Shown here: positions 38,988-47,638 of the stretch, in pieces
How the letters are laid out: each line of letters opens with the position of its first letter
How positions within the stretch are numbered: position 1 is the first letter of the stretch
Virus record (IMG/VR): IMGVR_UViG_3300032289_002472
Location: 49,068-113,067 of that record
Direction: 5' to 3' (one strand)
DNA length: 64,000 nt
Source of the DNA: a virus
Position numbers and translations under genes: made by a program
Notes under the pieces: model-generated
Database searches by the model: none
What the model saw: the letters and a program-made list of their open reading frames with translations, nothing else
Told to the model about the DNA's origin: nothing

Positions 38988-40068
38988 TAATTTGGCTTTC
39001 TAAATCTTTTCTCAAAACCTCTTCAACGTTTTCGGTATTTGAGTTGTTCCAAATGTCATTAATCAGATCTACGTCTCTGTCTTCCAAGAATTTTTCTTTC
39101 TTAACCAAAGACATGAAATCTGTGTCTTCATCAACTTCTTGAGTTGAATCATCTTTTGTTGCTTTTACTTTTTCGCGATACAGATGAAAACAAAGATTTG
39201 TGAATTCTTCTTTTAATTTTTCTAGATCTTTATTCAGGACCTCATGATCCTTAGATAAATATCTAAAAATGTAAAATCCTTCTGGATCTTTTAGTATAGT
39301 TTTTCTTAGGTCACTGCTTTCAGAAAATTTTATTACCTGAGTCTTTTGTGTCGGCTCAAATGGTATACTTTTGATTGAAGGATTCTCGTCTTCATTGAAA
39401 TCAATTTCTAAATATTTAAATTCAGAGTATGGGTCACAAAGTCTCAAAAAGTCTATGTTTCCTGGGTAAGCAACAACGTTGTTCTTCGAAACTTTCATGA
39501 CCTTATGTATATGTAAATCTCCAAGAGCAACATATCTTGCCTTTTTGGAAACCAATCCTAAAGACTCTTCGTCAATCTCTGGACGCATAATTGAAGACAT
39601 GAAACCAGCGCAGGATTGATGCATCATTAAAATGTCTGACTCTGGAATCTTTTCTATAACATCTTTTAGGTCTCTACGCTTTACGTGATCCAAGTAGTTT
39701 ACTGTAATATTTTTTACTTTAATAGACCCGTAAAGTTGATTGGATTCATAATGATACCTTTTTGCAATAAATGGGCTTAAGTCAACCCACTGACGGGCTG
39801 AATCATATAGCTTGTCGTGATTTCCTACGCTGACAATTGGTATACATCCTTGAGAGTTTACTATTTCTGTAAACCTGAGCCACAAGGAAATGTCATCGGG
39901 AGAAGGAAACGGAGAATCGAAAACATCTCCAGCAATTAAACATATATCGTATTTTTTTAGTTCAGAAGCTAGCTTCAATAAAGTTTCTTTTTGATTAGCT
40001 TTTCTCAAGCTTAATCCATACTGATTGCTGCCGATATGTAAATCTGCAACGTGAGATATTTTAGGCAT
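38974..40068 (-). CDS. SbcD/Mre11/gp47-like nuclease, 364 aa
   Basis: A two-metal DNA nuclease for end processing with the SbcC-like ATPase. Motifs: ADLHIGSN near residue 7, AGDVFDSPF near 47, VGNHDKL near 81, MMHQSCAG near 145 and GDLHIHKV near 179. The C-terminal 120 residues are charged helices, probably the ATPase-binding part. ATG 40068 (MPKISHVADLHIG) is preferred; a start at 40086 would lie in the terminator hairpin of the upstream gene. Confidence 0.9.
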   Translation of the reverse strand: MPKISHVADLHIGSNQYGLSLRKANQKETLLKLASELKKYDICLIAGDVFDSPFPSPDDISLWLRFTEIVNSQGCIPIVSVGNHDKLYDSARQWVDLSPFIAKRYHYESNQLYGSIKVKNITVNYLDHVKRRDLKDVIEKIPESDILMMHQSCAGFMSSIMRPEIDEESLGLVSKKARYVALGDLHIHKVMKVSKNNVVAYPGNIDFLRLCDPYSEFKYLEIDFNEDENPSIKSIPFEPTQKTQVIKFSESSDLRKTILKDPEGFYIFRYLSKDHEVLNKDLEKLKEEFTNLCFHLYREKVKATKDDSTQEVDEDTDFMSLVKKEKFLEDRDVDLINDIWNNSNTENVEEVLRKDLESQINANN

Positions 40069-40078
40069 AGTAAAAAAT

Positions 40079-40102
40079 CCGACCACAATGCGCTGTGGTC
40101 GG
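40079..40102 (-). terminator. Hairpin terminator ahead of the SbcD-like gene
   Basis: CCGACCACA (40079-40087) pairs with TGTGGTCGG (40094-40102); the minus strand continues GATTTTTTAC. It follows the 155-aa gene stop at 40114 by 12 bases. Confidence 0.82.
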
Positions 40103-40113
40103 TTTGTTTGATT

Positions 40114-40581
40114 TTAGGCGTTTTCCATGTCAGGAAACATTGGTAATTCCTCGTGGTCCGAGGAGTGTGTAAGGCTTTCGGAGGAAACGGCGTCCACCTT
40201 AAAAACCTGATCCAGTTCAATGTCCCTGTCAATAATTCTGACGTTTATGGGCTCAGTTTTGCCATCTGTGCGCCATAAACCTGTAATAGTCCCGCTAGCA
40301 ATTTCTAGTGTCAATTCCGAACTAATGCCGTTTATAGTTGATGGTATAACAGAAATAATATGAGACTTTGGAAGCTCAACTATTTCTCCAGGAACTATTT
40401 GCGACGGACCCCTAGACAAAACCACAACATCCATAACTTGACAGACAAAATGATCCGCTTTTTTGGATTTCTTGTCTAGTACCCTTACGGAACACGTTGT
40501 GCTTTGTTTTGGTTGGTTTCTTGGAATTCTCATCACCAGAGTATCACCAGGCACTATTTTTATCATGTTTGTACTACTCAT
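40114..40581 (-). CDS. Hypothetical beta-rich protein after the reverse transcriptase, 155 aa
   Basis: Not recognised. It is rich in strand-forming stretches (MIKIVPGDTLVMRIPRNQ, VCQVMDVVVLSRGPSQIVPG, SELTLEIASGTITGLW) and may be an OB- or Ig-like fold. It overlaps the reverse transcriptase by 8 bases and ends at a terminator, so it is the best candidate for a partner of that enzyme. Confidence 0.6.
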   Translation of the reverse strand: MSSTNMIKIVPGDTLVMRIPRNQPKQSTTCSVRVLDKKSKKADHFVCQVMDVVVLSRGPSQIVPGEIVELPKSHIISVIPSTINGISSELTLEIASGTITGLWRTDGKTEPINVRIIDRDIELDQVFKVDAVSSESLTHSSDHEELPMFPDMENA

Positions 40582-42091
40582 GATCTAGGCTCACCTCAAT
40601 TCTGCGAGTCTCCGAACCACTCGGAGGACTCAGTGTGTTAAATAAGACCAATAATTTTTGAGCTTTTTCTGGGCAGGCAGATTGTATAAAGCTAATTTTG
40701 CCACGTATACTTTCAAGAGAACTCTGATAATTCAGCAAACTCTTATGTTTAGTGGTGGCACTATTCAGGCTTAATATTTCTTTTCTGACTGCTTCTATGT
40801 ATCTGGAAGACACAGTGGGTTTACCGGAGTTTATGATATACCCGACAATGTCCATTCTACCACCAGTACCCAAGATCCTTGTTTTCTTGTTATTAAGCTC
40901 AAAGCCATGGTTTTTAATAATCCCTTGGATAGAAGAAATAAATATATTTATTCGTTTCTTCCCCATGCGTTCTGTCCATGTGAATGACATGTCGTCCGCA
41001 TAGCGGGAATATATTGCCCCATGCTTTTGCGCAAATCCAGTCAACCTATAGTCCATTCTTTTAACGGCAATGTTACTTAGTGTTGGACTGGTTGGAGATC
41101 CTTGCGGTAGAAATCTGTGGCCTGGTTTTATCTGACTTCCTAAATTTAATAGGTCTTTAAAAGCATCAAAAACAGATGATTTATCTATCCATTTGTTTTT
41201 AATGGCTATCTCTATGATCCAACAAATATATTTTGAGAGAAAAGATTTAAAAACAGTACTACTTGTAAGTACCGAATTACCTCTCATATACACCGGAAGC
41301 TGAGCTACCATTTGTTGACTAAAAAAATTGTGTACGTAATTCCAACTTAAAAGAGAAAAACATGCATCAACCATCAGTTTGATGGCATTTTTTTGTGTAA
41401 ATAGAATGGTTGAATTATGTAAAATATATTTTGTATTATCTTTGTCAAAGCCATGAGCTGACAGAGCATTAGTTAGATCACTGCTCAAAACACTTCCGAA
41501 AAAGTTTTTAATGTCTAGGTTCACTAACAATTCTATTTTTTTTTCGTGACCCAATAAATGAAAATTAGCACAGTCAAAAGCAGACCTATTTATTGCAAAT
41601 CCAAATGCGCTTGAATGTACATTAATATAGCTTAGGTCTCTTTGTATCTTAGACTGAACGGCTTTTAGCTCATTAAAAGGAGCTAAAATTATCCTGCAAT
41701 TTTCAGTTTGCTCTTTTGCTTTAGATAAAAATCCAAATACACTAGAACAAATTTCATACAATTCTTTTTCAGTAGTTTTGTTTTTATCTGCCTTTAGCGC
41801 TTTGCTTAGTTTTTGTCTAAACGAAACAAACAGCTTTTCGGCAATGTGTTTATCTATCTTTTCTTTTTCATAGACATTTGTCGTTAAGTCTCTTTTGGCT
41901 AGCTCCTCTATCCTCCATATTGAATACAGAGAATTGTTAAGATGGGAAACAAACCTTGGATAAAAACTTTTGCCAACGAACAAAGATCCTATCAATAGCT
42001 CAGACAAAGATGTGGGAGACGCTGTGCGTCTCCCACTCTTGGGCAAAGAAAAAACCCTATAATTTAAGTTGTTTTCATTATGCGTCGACAT
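40574..42091 (-). CDS. Retron-like reverse transcriptase, 505 aa
   Basis: An RNA-directed DNA polymerase with intact motifs: SAFGFAINRSAFDCANFH at 161-178 (like the AHGF...SI..NA..H region of retron RTs), motif A NLDIKNFF with D193, motif B LPQGSPTSPTLSN at 328-340, motif C YSRYADDMSF with D366/D367, and VGYIINSGKPTVSSRY at 416-431. It has about 155 extra N-terminal residues and a long segment (about 100 aa) between motifs A and B. The PQGSP form argues against a diversity-generating retroelement. There is no gap upstream for an msr-msd. It sits in the recombination region. Confidence 0.85.
   Translation of the reverse strand: MSTHNENNLNYRVFSLPKSGRRTASPTSLSELLIGSLFVGKSFYPRFVSHLNNSLYSIWRIEELAKRDLTTNVYEKEKIDKHIAEKLFVSFRQKLSKALKADKNKTTEKELYEICSSVFGFLSKAKEQTENCRIILAPFNELKAVQSKIQRDLSYINVHSSAFGFAINRSAFDCANFHLLGHEKKIELLVNLDIKNFFGSVLSSDLTNALSAHGFDKDNTKYILHNSTILFTQKNAIKLMVDACFSLLSWNYVHNFFSQQMVAQLPVYMRGNSVLTSSTVFKSFLSKYICWIIEIAIKNKWIDKSSVFDAFKDLLNLGSQIKPGHRFLPQGSPTSPTLSNIAVKRMDYRLTGFAQKHGAIYSRYADDMSFTWTERMGKKRINIFISSIQGIIKNHGFELNNKKTRILGTGGRMDIVGYIINSGKPTVSSRYIEAVRKEILSLNSATTKHKSLLNYQSSLESIRGKISFIQSACPEKAQKLLVLFNTLSPPSGSETRRIEVSLDHE
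42012..42036. promoter_or_regulatory. Perfect 10-bp hairpin inside the RT 5' coding region
   Basis: GTGGGAGACG (42012-42021) pairs with CGTCTCCCAC (42027-42036). It falls within codons about 19-27 of the RT and 42-66 bases beyond the stop of the upstream gene. No T-run follows, so it may control coupling or message level of the RT. Confidence 0.5.
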
Positions 42092-43091
42092 TGAGAAGGC
42101 GTGTTACAGTTGAGGTTACTTCATCCCCGTCATCCTCCTCGACATCACTGGTCATGATGGCTCGCTTGAAGACAAGGAGCTCTTCTGGATTTTTCTCAAT
42201 TTCGTTCACTTCATTTCTAAGGCTGCGAACCAAGTCACTTAATTTAGACTCGATATCTGTCTCATCAACATCCTCTTTTTTCCAGCTGGAAATAGAAGTA
42301 AGAGACCTTTCGGCTCCGCTTAAGATATTGTTGATCTCAGGGTCGGCAAATAAGTTAAGTTGCTTTAATTGATTCATTCTCTGCGTAAAAGCATTAACTG
42401 CTTTTATGTTAACGGTATTTTTTCCGTTTTTGATCGCAGAAACAATAGACTCAGTAGCATCAATGATGTGGCGACGAATTTGTAATCCTGATTGATAGAT
42501 AAGTTCCGTAGAACGTTCTATCAATTTAGATTTAGCGTCAGCCGCAATTTCGGCTATTTCAGTGTGAGACCAAGAATATGGAGTCCAAGCATAAGAAAAC
42601 TTTCCGTGCAGCTCTCTCACCGTTGGATACAATGTATTCATTGTTCCAGCATGATCGGGATATCTTGCATCAAACTTTTCTATCTGCTCTTTGATGAGGC
42701 TTGGGTATTTTTCTAGGAATCTATCTCTTTGTTTAAAGAATTCTGTCTTCTCAGACTCTACGAAGTTTTTGATACTTTCATAAGCATTCTTTGGCACAAA
42801 CCTAGACCCACGCATTCCAGGTACCGGATAAGAAAATCGATCCATGGCTGTGTTTAGCCTAGAACGATACCTTCTAAAGGGACGAGTATGAATTGGAGGA
42901 ATAAGCCACTTGAACCCTGGAGCATAAATATCGTTGTCGATATCTGCATTCAATACTTCAACATCTTGAGAGGTTTGATGAACTTTTCCCTCCCAAAAGC
43001 CTATTGTTACGTTTATTAATGCTCCTTGCTTAAAGATATCTGTAGACAGCTTTTGTGCCCAGGGCAATTCAGATACGTTTGTTTTATCCAT
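42078..43091 (-). CDS. Hypothetical protein, 337 aa
   Basis: Family not securely recognised; size and features loosely recall phage and plasmid DUF3150-type proteins. Features: an N-terminal beta segment (GALINVTIGFWEGKVH), an Arg-rich stretch (RPFRRYRSRLNTAMDRF), long helices from 110 to 260, and an acidic end (SDVEEDDGDEVTSTV). It overlaps the RT by 14 bases and the 145-aa gene by 8, so all are co-translated. Confidence 0.6.
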   Translation of the reverse strand: MDKTNVSELPWAQKLSTDIFKQGALINVTIGFWEGKVHQTSQDVEVLNADIDNDIYAPGFKWLIPPIHTRPFRRYRSRLNTAMDRFSYPVPGMRGSRFVPKNAYESIKNFVESEKTEFFKQRDRFLEKYPSLIKEQIEKFDARYPDHAGTMNTLYPTVRELHGKFSYAWTPYSWSHTEIAEIAADAKSKLIERSTELIYQSGLQIRRHIIDATESIVSAIKNGKNTVNIKAVNAFTQRMNQLKQLNLFADPEINNILSGAERSLTSISSWKKEDVDETDIESKLSDLVRSLRNEVNEIEKNPEELLVFKRAIMTSDVEEDDGDEVTSTVTRLLNVDA

Positions 43092-43521
43092 CTTTTTTTG
43101 TTGTATGTAAATTTTTTGAAGCTTGATTAAGAAATTCCGTAAAAGCTACAAACTTTCTGATTTCAGGAGGAATTACCCCATAAACATTTTTTTTGTGGGT
43201 CATTTGCTCAACAGGAGATTTCTTTTCCTGAAGTCTGCGCATGGCGATTTTTCTCATTTTTCCTTGTAAGTCTAAGCCTATAACGAAATCTTTCCCTTGG
43301 CCTTTAAAATGATCCACTGGCTTTTTAGAAGCACGACTGAGTTTTTTCTTTTTCTCAGTTAAGGATCTTTTAACGCCCCTTAATTTATCGGGGTTTAATT
43401 GGGAAAACATTTTAATGATTTCATAGTTGTCATTGACTTCATTTTGTATGAATACATTGACGACTTCACACAATATTCTTTGATTTTCTTTTTTGCTTAG
43501 TTTTTTAATTTTTTGTTTCAT
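43084..43521 (-). CDS. Basic hypothetical protein, 145 aa
   Basis: Not recognised. Very basic and helical (KRSLTEKKKKLSRASKKP, GKMRKIAMRRLQEKKSP), consistent with nucleic-acid binding. Overlaps neighbours by 8 and 17 bases. Confidence 0.6.
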   Translation of the reverse strand: MKQKIKKLSKKENQRILCEVVNVFIQNEVNDNYEIIKMFSQLNPDKLRGVKRSLTEKKKKLSRASKKPVDHFKGQGKDFVIGLDLQGKMRKIAMRRLQEKKSPVEQMTHKKNVYGVIPPEIRKFVAFTEFLNQASKNLHTTKKDG

Positions 43522-43804
43522 ATGGTTTTATGTCCTTTCCTTGAAAAAGCATTTCTTGAACTATCCTTGCTTCTTCGTTTAGTACGTCTTCACGTTTTTT
43601 GCCCGTAGCGATTATTTCTCCCGTCTTAATTAGTTTCGCTACCCACTGTTGATTTTCGTTATCAAACTCTACATCAGTAACACGATTTACCACCATCTTA
43701 CCGATCAACTTTCCATCACGATCAAAAACGTCGTCATGGTAAATGGAAGATATGGTTCCATCAGGCAGAAAAACTACAGAACGTTGGTTATTTTTTTTAT
43801 CCAT
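43505..43804 (-). CDS. Hypothetical protein, 99 aa
   Basis: Not recognised. A short beta-rich domain (RSVVFLPDGTISSIYHDDVF, GKMVVNRVTDVEFDNEN) followed by a helix. Overlaps the DUF2997-like gene by 8 bases. Confidence 0.6.
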   Translation of the reverse strand: MDKKNNQRSVVFLPDGTISSIYHDDVFDRDGKLIGKMVVNRVTDVEFDNENQQWVAKLIKTGEIIATGKKREDVLNEEARIVQEMLFQGKDIKPYETKN

Positions 43805-43994
43805 TTAGTTTGATGTCTGAACCACAAGATGCACCTTCGTAAAGCTCAGGCTTTTCTTGATAGTCGATAGTATTTGAATAAATTTTTTCAAACACTTTGG
43901 TTGCATCCTTACAGCTTTCACCTTTGAATCCTTCAGCTTCGATAGAAGCCTCTCCTTTTTGTGTAATTGTGATTTTTACGATTTTTTCGCTCAT
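43797..43994 (-). CDS. DUF2997-like small protein, 65 aa
   Basis: Matches the remembered pattern of DUF2997: a strand pair KIVKITITQKGEASIEAEGF followed by KGESCKDATKVFEKI, with the conserved G-F-x-G-x-x-C. ATG 43994 (MSEKIVKITI) is used because the longer frame to 44036 runs through a terminator hairpin. In bacteria such proteins neighbour DUF1257/Ycf35 and Ycf46-type ATPases, as they do here. Confidence 0.65.
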   Translation of the reverse strand: MSEKIVKITITQKGEASIEAEGFKGESCKDATKVFEKIYSNTIDYQEKPELYEGASCGSDIKLNG

Positions 43995-44004
43995 AAAAGA
44001 AAAA

Positions 44005-44032
44005 GGGGGAAGACAGTTTCCTGCCTTCCCCC
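44005..44032 (-). terminator. G/C hairpin terminator
   Basis: GGGGGAAG (44005-44012) pairs with CTTCCCCC (44025-44032), extended by CAG/CTG, followed by TTTTTCTTTT on the minus strand. It lies between the DUF1257-like and DUF2997-like genes. Confidence 0.82.
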
Positions 44033-44050
44033 TCATTGTGGTAGAAGTTT

Positions 44051-44437
44051 CTAAATTTTAACTTTCAGTTCGATATTGCCATTAGAGGGATTTACTCTTT
44101 CTCCAATGATTTCATATCCTTTTTCTCTAGCAATCTTGCGATGCATTTCAATTTGATAAGCTTGACTTAGCTTTCCGGCGTTGTTGCCGACAATTTCCCT
44201 AAGTCTAGAATCATAAAGATCTGCTTGAATTTCATAATTGTTGCCCTTTTTGAGGACGGCAATTTCATATGTACTCTCATTAGAAGAGATGACTGCATCA
44301 CACTGGAGGTTTTGCCCAGCATAATACTTAGCCTGCTTTTTATTGAGGTCCAATTTAAGTCCTATTCTTTTGCATGCCTTTTCCAAGACCTTAAGGTCTG
44401 TGATTTCTGGCATACTCATTACTACCATATGTGACAT
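44051..44437 (-). CDS. DUF1257 (Ycf35)-like protein, 128 aa
   Basis: Begins MSHMVVMSMPEITDLKVLEKA, the typical SH-x-x-x-(x)-T/P-x-I-x-D-x-x-x-L start of DUF1257/Ycf35 proteins, with a normal length near 125 aa and the C-terminal pattern GYEIIGERVNPSNGNIELKV. Its molecular role is not established. It is co-located with the Ycf46-like ATPase and the DUF2997-like protein, a known bacterial and plastid neighbourhood. Confidence 0.7.
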   Translation of the reverse strand: MSHMVVMSMPEITDLKVLEKACKRIGLKLDLNKKQAKYYAGQNLQCDAVISSNESTYEIAVLKKGNNYEIQADLYDSRLREIVGNNAGKLSQAYQIEMHRKIAREKGYEIIGERVNPSNGNIELKVKI

Positions 44438-44438
44438 A

Positions 44439-44621
44439 TTAGTTTTTGCAGATTTCTGCTATCTCCTGTTGAATTTCTTTTTTTGTTTTTAGCCTATAAT
44501 ATCCCTTTGGTTTTTCGACAACCATTCCTTCGGAAATGAAATAATCTAAGACCGCTTGGATATCTTGACGTTGTTCTTGATCTTCTTTTGAAGAACTTAA
44601 TTTATTAAATTTCCGACTCAT
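44439..44621 (-). CDS. Small protein, 60 aa
   Basis: Not recognised. Reads like a small helical domain with a wing (VLDYFISEGMVVEKPKGYYR), basic at both ends. It lies one base from the DUF1257-like start and overlaps the AAA ATPase by 17 bases. Confidence 0.6.
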   Translation of the reverse strand: MSRKFNKLSSSKEDQEQRQDIQAVLDYFISEGMVVEKPKGYYRLKTKKEIQQEIAEICKN

Positions 44622-46341
44622 CTATTGATATCTTTCTTCCAGTCTCTATCTTACCCGAGACATTGAGAATTGGGGTAGACTTAGGCTTAGGCTTAGTCGC
44701 ACTATCGTCATCTTTGTTTGCCATCATGACTTTATGGCTTTTAGCCCAATCATAGAGGCTTTTCGCCTCTTCAGGATTGAGCTCTGCCATAATTTTAACA
44801 TCATCAATCGCGGCAACAAGATGCTTGCTCTGAATTGGAAACTTTTTTCCGAATCCAAGTTCTTTGCCTTTCCTTATCAACCCTTCAATAACAATTTGCT
44901 CTATTTCAGATCCAGTTCGATGTGGTGTCTTTTGAGCTAGGGTAGTGATATCTAATTTATATTCGTTTGGATCCCATCCCCTCTTTTTGAGGTGAATAGA
45001 GAATATTTCTTCACGTTGAGACAGTCCAGGTAATCCAACATACATAACTTCATCAAACCTGCCCTTACGAAGAGCGGGAGCGGGAATATTTTGTATGTTG
45101 TTTGTGGTAGCTACGACGAACACGTCACTTTTTTTGGATTGGGTCCAGGTAAGCCATGTTCCGTACATTCGTTGGAATGTACCACCGTCAGTTACACTTC
45201 CGTTAGCTCCAGCAAATAGTTTCTCGAACTCGTCGACAAAGAGAATACAAGGAGACTGTGCTTCGGCATCTTTGAGCGCTTTTATAAGCTTTCCCTCAGA
45301 CTCACCAAGTAGACTGCCCATGCATGCACCAATGTCTAAGCGTAATACTGTGCGGTCCCACTCTTTTCCAAGAGCTTGTGCCACCCAACTTTTTCCTGTA
45401 CCACCAGGGCCGACAACACACAAACCTTTGGGTAGGTCGATTCCATCTTCTCTTGCCTCATGCTTGAATATAAGGGATCGATCCTTAGCCCAATCTTTTA
45501 GGTTTTCCATGCCACCGACTTGGTCCATTCCCCAGCTGCAATCAACGATTTGAAGAACGCCAGATTTTTGAATTAATCTAGATTTCTCACGTCGTATGAC
45601 CTCATTCTTAAAAGTACGATTACTTTCTTCTGGTTTTTTAAGATAGTCCAAAATGTTTTCTCTGTTTGCCAAAGACAAGACATTCTCAGCCTGTAACTGT
45701 GTTAGACCTGTAAGCTGCTGAGCAATAACATCCAATTCATCTTCTGTAAGAGACATCTTAGGAATGTTTTCTCCGACAATAGATGTTTGACTACCCTTAG
45801 CGATAGACTTCATCTTTTTTACATCGGGAAGCTTATGCTCAACGTATGTAACAATATGTTCCAACTCAATTGGAATGTCTGGATGGTGATTAACAAATAC
45901 AATACTCTTGCCTTGTTGTATAAGGCTAGGCATTGAATTCTTAATACACCTCGTTAGACGGGCATTGGTATGCTTGATTTTGCTTGGATCCGTCATATAG
46001 AACGGAGCATCCAACATAATCATCACAGACTTTTGTGGAAAGCCATGCTCATTAATATCCCAGGTTGACTGTCCATCAATTACAAACTCCTCAAACTTAT
46101 AATTTGAGTTTTTTGTGAAAAGTTGTATTGCGTCAACTGGAGAATCAATCTCTATTAATTGATTATCTTTGCGTTCAATGTCTGCTATTTGATTGGTAGC
46201 ATCATAAACGTAAACTTTATTTCTCATTCTTTTAGACAGAAGAATGCTCGACTCTTCGTTGAGCAACCTGTCCTCTTCAATGCTGTAAACCCAAATAATC
46301 GGTATGCCTGAGGAAATGAATTCCCTAAGTATTGATGCCAT
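44605..46341 (-). CDS. Ycf46-like AAA+ ATPase, 578 aa
   Basis: An N-terminal region (1-190) with a degenerate nucleotide-binding-like fold (FEEFVIDGQSTWDIN, KSVMIMLDAPFY) is followed by an AAA+ module: Walker A GPGGTGKS at 311-318, Walker B CILFVDEFEKLF at 365-376, sensor 1 VFVVATTNNIQNIPAPALRK near 411-430 and a FtsH/katanin-like lid (HRTGSEIEQIVIEGL). This two-part layout and length match Ycf46. A protein-remodelling role is inferred. Confidence 0.8.
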   Translation of the reverse strand: MASILREFISSGIPIIWVYSIEEDRLLNEESSILLSKRMRNKVYVYDATNQIADIERKDNQLIEIDSPVDAIQLFTKNSNYKFEEFVIDGQSTWDINEHGFPQKSVMIMLDAPFYMTDPSKIKHTNARLTRCIKNSMPSLIQQGKSIVFVNHHPDIPIELEHIVTYVEHKLPDVKKMKSIAKGSQTSIVGENIPKMSLTEDELDVIAQQLTGLTQLQAENVLSLANRENILDYLKKPEESNRTFKNEVIRREKSRLIQKSGVLQIVDCSWGMDQVGGMENLKDWAKDRSLIFKHEAREDGIDLPKGLCVVGPGGTGKSWVAQALGKEWDRTVLRLDIGACMGSLLGESEGKLIKALKDAEAQSPCILFVDEFEKLFAGANGSVTDGGTFQRMYGTWLTWTQSKKSDVFVVATTNNIQNIPAPALRKGRFDEVMYVGLPGLSQREEIFSIHLKKRGWDPNEYKLDITTLAQKTPHRTGSEIEQIVIEGLIRKGKELGFGKKFPIQSKHLVAAIDDVKIMAELNPEEAKSLYDWAKSHKVMMANKDDDSATKPKPKSTPILNVSGKIETGRKISIDESEI

Positions 46342-46343
46342 TT

Positions 46344-46736
46344 TTATTGTGCTTGTCTTGGTTCAAAATGTCCGTCTTCAAAAATTTGCATAGATCTGTT
46401 TTTGAATACTCCAGCTGTCCTAGAAAATTCTAGGGCTGCGAGCATAGTAGATTTAGCATTGTTTAGCGCTAATTCATTTGCCTCTTCTTCAGACGACTTT
46501 TGTGTAGGAATTTGATAGAAGGGAAAAGTGCAACTAAATTTGTCGTCAACAATTACAGTTAGAGCAGCAAAAGATATTTTGCCTGCCATGATTTCTCGCG
46601 CTATTGCGGGTGAAATTGCGGCAGCCAGTCTGCCAGCAATCTGTCCCTGAGGTGATGCATTTTCCAGACCAGGCGGTAAATTACCATCCGCTGGAATATT
46701 AGTTTCTTCGTTGTTTGATTCTTTTTCTTTTGCCAT
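46344..46736 (-). CDS. Hypothetical protein, 130 aa
   Basis: Not recognised. A disordered N-terminus (KESNNEETNIPADGNLPPG), then an Ala-rich helical core (AAAISPAIAREIMAGKIS) and a strand pair (ALTVIVDDKFSCTFPFYQI). It lies two bases from the AAA ATPase start and probably works with it. Confidence 0.6.
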   Translation of the reverse strand: MAKEKESNNEETNIPADGNLPPGLENASPQGQIAGRLAAAISPAIAREIMAGKISFAALTVIVDDKFSCTFPFYQIPTQKSSEEEANELALNNAKSTMLAALEFSRTAGVFKNRSMQIFEDGHFEPRQAQ

Positions 46737-46740
46737 AATT

Positions 46741-47190
46741 TTATTTTTCGTATCCGTGATCGATGTTTTTTGCGTTTCTTAGGGCGCTAGTTGCTAGCTT
46801 ATCGCATTCTTCGTTTTCGTAGTGTCCAAAATGCCCCCTAATCCAATACAGTTCAATTTTGTGTTTTTTGTACAAATGCAAAAACTTTTTCCATAAATCA
46901 GAGTTTTTAACTCCGATAAAGTTTGTCTTTACCCACTTATCTATCCAGCGCTGATTTATAGCATCTGTTAAATATTTACTGTCAGAGAATAAAGAAATAT
47001 CATGTTTCTCACCCTCGATTTTAGAGATGGCAAATATTGCTGCCATTAACTCCATCCTGTTGTTTGTGGTAAGCCTATACCCCTTGGAATATGTTTTGGT
47101 AATTTTTTTGTTAATCTTTACTATTACTCCGAAGCCGCCAGGACCAGGATTGCCACTGCAGGCTCCATCCGTATATATTTCAATTTCCAT
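46741..47190 (-). CDS. rnhA: Ribonuclease HI, 149 aa
   Basis: Degrades RNA in RNA-DNA hybrids, such as replication primers or RT products. The catalytic set is present: D8 in YTDGACSGNPGPGGFG, E47 in NNRMELMAAI, D70 in LFSDSKYL, H120 and D130 in the later WIRGHFGHYENEECDKLA. The length is typical of type 1 RNase HI without an N-terminal hybrid-binding domain. Confidence 0.95.
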   Translation of the reverse strand: MEIEIYTDGACSGNPGPGGFGVIVKINKKITKTYSKGYRLTTNNRMELMAAIFAISKIEGEKHDISLFSDSKYLTDAINQRWIDKWVKTNFIGVKNSDLWKKFLHLYKKHKIELYWIRGHFGHYENEECDKLATSALRNAKNIDHGYEK

Positions 47191-47632
47191 TACTTTCTAT
47201 ATAGTTAGAATAGGTTTCATCAAAGGCACCAGAACAAATTCTTAAAAAGTCGAATTTGAGGAGCTCTTTTTTTTCTAGTGTTTTTTCCTCTTCGCTTTCT
47301 TGAAGGAAATTTTCTATAGATTTTTTGATAATGCTCCCTAGTCCAGTAGAGCTTATAGGAGATTTTTTTAATAGGTTTCTCAACTTTATGTTATCTTCAA
47401 GGCTGGAAAAGAGTTGGGCTAAAAACACTTTTTCGTTTTTTGAATTAACATCTCCAGCAACAATTTTAGCAAGTTCTGTTAAAATATAGTTTCCAGACAT
47501 AGGGCAAGAAACCACTATCTCTTCCATTTGCATTGAGCTTGTAGAGTAAATATATGTTTTAAACTCTATGTTTGCCCCCTTTTCTTCAAGCTCTTGGATG
47601 AGCTCACATTCTTGAAGCATTTGTAAATCCAT
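47180..47632 (-). CDS. Hypothetical protein, 150 aa
   Basis: Not recognised. Acidic and helical (MDLQMLQECELIQELEEK, LLKKSPISSTGLGSIIKKSI). Overlaps rnhA by 11 bases. Confidence 0.6.
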   Translation of the reverse strand: MDLQMLQECELIQELEEKGANIEFKTYIYSTSSMQMEEIVVSCPMSGNYILTELAKIVAGDVNSKNEKVFLAQLFSSLEDNIKLRNLLKKSPISSTGLGSIIKKSIENFLQESEEEKTLEKKELLKFDFLRICSGAFDETYSNYIESNGN

Positions 47633-47638
47633 AATAAA

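Noticed and set aside
40574-42091. Diversity-generating retroelement
   Set aside because: The RT has PQGSP in motif B, not the SQ-type motif of DGR enzymes, and no template/variable repeat pair was seen beside it or at the fibre end.
40574-42091. Canonical retron with adjacent msr-msd
   Set aside because: The RT overlaps its upstream gene by 14 bases, so there is no non-coding space directly before it. A template in trans remains open.
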